DNA of 64,000 nucleotides, taken from contig OZ005656.1 of assembly GCA_963930645.1 (NCBI GenBank), forward strand, positions 189,693,079-189,757,078. Direction: 5' to 3'. The notes below the pieces were generated by a model. That model ran no database searches. It was not told the DNA's origin and worked only from the letters and a program-made list of their open reading frames with translations. Below, piece after piece: positions 59,526 through 64,000 of the stretch; position 1 is the first letter of the stretch, and every line of letters begins with the position of its first letter. Origin of the DNA: Salticus scenicus (Eukaryota; Arthropoda; Arachnida; Araneae; Salticidae). Made by a program: the position numbers and the translations under genes.

Positions 59526-60595
59526 ACTTTTAATAATGGCCGTGTAGAGGTAGCTAAGGATGATTAAGATGAAAGACGACATCTCAGGAAATACTGAAGA
59601 ATTCCATTTTAAAAAGTTCTTTATTCAGGAATAAAATATATCATTTTCTTAAAGATGATAAATATATGGACTTTTGAAAAGAAACTAACATCGTGTGTTA
59701 ATGCAAACACCAGTTAATATCAAGAATAAAATCCCCATCAGCAAATGGTACGGAGGGAGAGGAGAAAATCGTCAAAATTACTTCTTTTTTAAGCGAAGTC
59801 AAAAGTCAAGTCTCTCAGAGATCTGCCAGTCTCAGAGTCAAAAAGTGCCAACCGAAAAAGTTGGCTTCGTTAAAATTCAGCCAAAAGAATGCCAAGCTAT
59901 TTCTTTGTCTTTAGTATATTTTAATACGAAATTTTTGAATATAAATTGTCGTTACTAAACTCAAACCAATTTGGCATTAAAAAAAAATGCACCACATGTC
60001 AATCAAAGAAACGGACGAAGTCGGTTCGAAGCTGCGCGCCAGACAGTCGGGACTAATCCATTAAAAATCTGTTTTTAGAACAATAATGATCTGCTCGAAA
60101 AGTAATAATAGCTTTTAATGTAAACACAAGCATTATAATTATAAACTGAAATTCCTATTTTTTGTTTTATCAATGCATACATATGCTAGAAATAAGCTGG
60201 TAACAAATTTTGAAATACATTCTCAAAATAAATAATTACAGCGAAAATGATTTCTTTCGGGGAAGAAATATAAACAAAATTACTTTTCAAAAACCCCAAT
60301 ATAAAAATTGCTTTATTTTATTCAGAGAACAATGTGCTTGTAACTATTGAAAGACAAAGAAAAACTATTTAATGAAACATTTTTTATCTGAAAAGAAAAC
60401 GGGAAATTCTATTTAATTAATTAATTGAATTACATAAATTAAAAAATATATTTTTGTTTTATTAATTATATTAATCTCTCTTTTTTGTTATTTATAAAAT
60501 TTGAATAAATAAATTAACTTTTAAAGAACATGTGTGTGAACACTCACACATTCCCTTTGGACCACTTTTATGAGAAGAAAAATGAAAGTTTCAAA
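59526..60595. other. No gene recognised
   Basis: Positions 59700-60060 are GC-richer, with an 87-codon open frame (59695-59958) lacking any known motif. The rest is AT-rich. It separates the two halves of Tc1 plus-strand homology. Confidence 0.35.
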
Positions 60596-60599
60596 GGAT

Positions 60600-60890
60600 A
60601 ATGTTCCCATTCATACATTTAAATCAATAAAAGTGTGGTTTAAAGGAGAAAAGATTAATAGTATACCTTTGCAAAGCTCTGTCCTAAATTCCATAGAATA
60701 TCTCTGGGGTTATTTTTCTTGCCAAGTATATAAAAATGTCAAGCATTAACATTCAACATATGAATTAGAATGGTCATTATAAAGGAATGGAACAATACTT
60801 ATGAAACTGTCCTAAAAATTAATTAACTCAATGCTAAATCATGTGTTTCAAGTTATTCGGAGAAATGTGGGAGCAGCAACATCTTATTAA
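60600..60890 (+). pseudogene. Tc1-like transposase C-terminal remnant, plus copy
   Basis: Frames combine to DNVPIHTFKSIKVWF (from the QDNAPxHxxxxVxxWF region), SVLNSIEYLWGYFSCQVYKN (cf. SPDLNPIExLWxxL), YELEWS and VFQVIRRNVGAATSY. It aligns with the minus copy at 58747-59170 but in the opposite orientation. The DNVPIHT Asp and IE Glu remain visible, but stops interrupt it. Confidence 0.78.
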
Positions 60891-60899
60891 TTAAATTTG

Positions 60900-62172
60900 A
60901 TAAAAACTATATTTTTTTAAATGTGGTCTTATGATTTGTAACAGTTATTTTTTACACTTTTTTGTTTTATTGATGTTTTATTTTTTCTGAATTAATTCAT
61001 TTGTGTTAATTGCTTCATTTTACTAAAAACTTGATGTACTGGCATAGAAAGTTTTTGATTTTCATTAAAATATTTCTTTTATTACCTAAATAGCAAAATA
61101 TGTTGTGATCTTATACTTTTATAACAAACTGTAATTTACATTGTGTGTATTTGTATAAGGAAATGTAGAAGAAAGTTTCATAGTGGCCACAATGTACTAG
61201 TTCAAATTGGGGTGCTTTGTTTGTCTCAGTGTGGCATTGCAACTAGGGTGCATATTTTTGTTTGCAAATGCTTGATTGCAAGTGACATATTCCAGTTTGA
61301 CTTCATACTCGTTTTTATTCTATGAAAATTCTGATACTGTTGTATGATATTTGAAAATAATAATACAGTCAACTCTTTCTAGCCTGCAAAGCCTTTAATC
61401 CACAATCCATATCTGGATGTAAATAATAAAATTTACTCTGGCAAAATTGTTAACTGTAATTCTGTTTTTCTTTGAAAACTAGTATTTCTCATCTCATAAA
61501 TTAAAACAAATTTTCCATTTCACCAGGGTTTAATTTGCAGGAACACAGTTCCTATACTTCTTTTATTTTAGTGAATTTTTACATGTTAGATGGAACATGT
61601 GGGAACTGATTAATAGTGTGTTCTGGAACGCACCAGTGTATCATTTCTGAAAAATCAAAATCCCAAATTGTTTTTCTCTTCTTAATCTTACTTTTCTTAT
61701 AAAGACATCTATACTTGTAAGGTAACTTTGGACGTAAGCTTTTTATTCTATGAAACTTTACCAGCAAGACAGTTGTGTTTAATTATTCAGGTCACTTTTC
61801 ACACAGCGGCTAGAACATATTAGAAATAACCATAAATGAATACAGTTTCTGTTTTTTGTTTTACTGAGCATCAAGTTAAAACTGCAATTTAATCAAAATA
61901 TCAAAAGCAGAAAAGTAAAAAAGCAGTTTGCTTCCAAAGAAGAAAACAGTCTATTTAACTGGAATATCAAATGAAAAATGCGAAAATATCTTGCTGATTT
62001 TTTGTAAGATTCGATTTATGTTTGAAAAATTAACTTGGAGTAAAATTTCTTAAAATTTGTTGATATACCTTGAAAATGAGAGAACATATGAACCTAAGTT
62101 CTGAAGATTAGCATTCCCACACTTTCTTTAAATTAGAAATTAAGCCCTGCATTTCACCCTTACTCCCCTCCC

Positions 62173-62203
<31 letters not shown>

Positions 62204-63236
62204 GACTATGTATTGCAATATTATATAACTTCAATTTATCAACACAGTAGATATGAACATTAATATTTCTATTGAGACAAAAAATTGAAAAAATTATTTC
62301 TTCATTGATTAATGATTTTAATGCAGAGTTTTAAAAATTTTGGAAAAATCAAAAGAATCTTGCCTCAGAACAAGAAGTTATATTTTTGCATAATTTACAT
62401 TATAAAACTTCAAAACATAAGTAATTAAATATTAAAAAATAAACAAATAATTAAAATTACTTTAAGGTTCCACAAAATTAAAACTAATACTTAGTGATGA
62501 TTTAATAATTATTCACTAACAGTTTATATATTTAAAATAAATAATGTATGTTTGCATAATTACTATTTTATAATACTGACATTTATTTATAGTAAAATTA
62601 ACAAAATTTTTTAATGTTAAAGCAGTCATTTTATTGTAAAATTTATTTGAAATCATTGTACATACATTTTATCATTTGTTTTATGCATTGATAGTGACTA
62701 GCTTCATCCAGTGTTCTGAATTCGACCGCAGTGACCACACAAATCTCCTTACTTTCATTTTCATGAGTTCAACATTGTTCTGAATGATCGTATAAAAGCA
62801 TTTTACATAATTCAATTCTATAGATATTTCACCCATTAAATTCCTGTTGCACATATTATTCTATTGTTCGCAAACTCGATAATTTACAACAGTGTCTACA
62901 TTATAAAAATATTACTGGGCAATTTTTTTTATGACTGTAATCAAAATATATATTGATCAAAAATACAAGCTAATACTTTTAATCCAATATCAAAGCTATC
63001 AAAATTGATTGGAATCATTCTTAATGCTGGTTTAAATGCATCCTTGAAAAAATAAATAAATAAATAATAATAATAAATAATATAAATAAATAAAATCACT
63101 CTCAGCATCTTCATTTACATGATGGTACTATTTGACATCATATTAAAAAAAAAAAAAAAAAAAAAACTGTGTTGAACATCAACCATATCTTTTGAGCAAT
63201 ACTACTTTTAAGCCTCTCATACAAAATATATATATA
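60900..63236. other. No gene recognised
   Basis: AT-rich sequence. The 60-codon frame at 61143-61325 has no splice support or known domain. A C-run/T-run junction lies at 62170-62203. Nothing else is seen. Confidence 0.4.
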
Positions 63237-63330
63237 CAGTGGAGCACCGTTTATACGTTTTTCAAGGGACCATTCCTAAAAAACGTATAACTGAAAAAAA
63301 CGTACAACTGAAAATTCGTTTTAACAATAA
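63237..63330 (+). mobile_element. Tigger-like left end
   Basis: TA followed by CAGTGGAGCACCGTTTATAC, then AAAAAACGTATAACTGAAAA and AACGTACAACTGAAAATTCG, the pogo/Tigger end style with repeated subterminal words. The right end is not found before the window ends. Confidence 0.55.
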
Positions 63331-64000
63331 TACACAACAAAGTAATCATATTAATAATAAAAGTCTACTCAATTTTCATGATTTCCTTTACATTTATTCG
63401 AATAAGATATATTTTAATTATATTTAAAATATTTTTAAAAGGTTAAATAAAAATTAAATAATAATAAAAAATATAGAAATTCAGAAATTTTTTTCAAGAT
63501 TTCGATTTTAACCTTTTGTTCTCAACGAAGATGACATTTTTGCAAACGATTAAAAGGAAGGAAAGAAAAAACAAATGTTTCTCCAACTGTAATGTCAAAT
63601 AAACACGATAAGAAATCTTCCAAGTTGCCCAACGGAAGTGAGTAATAAATCTTCAAGTTTACATAATGCCTATAAAATTGTGTTTTTTTTTTTTTTTTTC
63701 CTTTCATACCCCATTCCTGGAATCAATTAAAAGAGAAAGTGGGAGGTCTTCACGTGGTCACTGGCTACTTGGCTTATCTCTAAAAATTTCTCTAACCCCC
63801 CTTCCCTCCAGGCTATCGATGCAAGTCGCACTTTGTTCTATAGCCGCACTTTGTTACCATAATTCTAAGAAAAAATAATCGAAAAAAAAAAAATAAATAA
63901 ATAAGAATAAAATATAAGAGCATTCATCTTTTTTTTTTTTTTTTTTTTTTATTTTTTTTTAATCCTGGAATGAAACTCAAACTTGGGATTCTACAAGGAG

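Overview
The window looks like an arthropod nuclear genome, possibly an arachnid (inference). It is strongly AT-rich, with many homopolymer and (TA)n tracts and densely nested, mostly decayed transposons. Protein-coding sequence is scarce and intron-split. No rRNA or true tRNA gene was seen.

Two genes can be built from splice logic. (1) A plus-strand host gene of unknown identity is represented by eight small exons (5810-5991, 9526-9653, 10019-10151, 11388-11451, 16730-16787, 17935-18059, 23927-24040, 57733-57807). Their reading phases join without conflict. The gene continues beyond the window on both sides, and its last visible intron is about 33.7 kb. (2) Inside that intron, on the minus strand, lies an intact two-exon gene (54226-54114 joined to 47777-44948). 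It predicts a 980-residue protein with a Mutator-type DDE transposase region followed by a YqaJ-type PD-(D/E)XK nuclease region. It is the best preserved protein gene here.

Layout: 1-5.8 kb holds dispersed repeats and two related CAGGG-ended MITEs. 5.8-24 kb holds the host exons, broken up by a decayed RNase H retroelement tail, pogo/Tigger-like elements, a possible solo LTR and small MITEs. 24.49-28.79 kb is a DNA transposon with repetitive subterminal regions and a Cys-rich ORF; a nearly perfect 2.17-kb head-to-head palindrome of a Penelope-like element sits inside it. 28.8-36.4 kb holds Tigger-like elements, diverged direct repeats and SINEs. 36.40-41.64 kb is one hAT-type insertion filled with an unusual repeat family whose units carry GCGCCACCTG motifs. 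41.6-44.5 kb holds hairpin repeats and MITEs. 44.9-54.2 kb is the Mutator/YqaJ gene, whose intron contains a 261-bp satellite with a related GCGCCATCTGGCGG motif. 54.2-64 kb holds a second hAT with 8-bp target duplications, the last host exon, a fold-back MITE and inverted Tc1 fragments.

The most unusual signals are the Mutator-YqaJ fusion, the PLE palindrome with hammerhead-like ends overlapping the stop codon, and several repeat families that share terminal hairpins and recurrent CTCF-like motifs.
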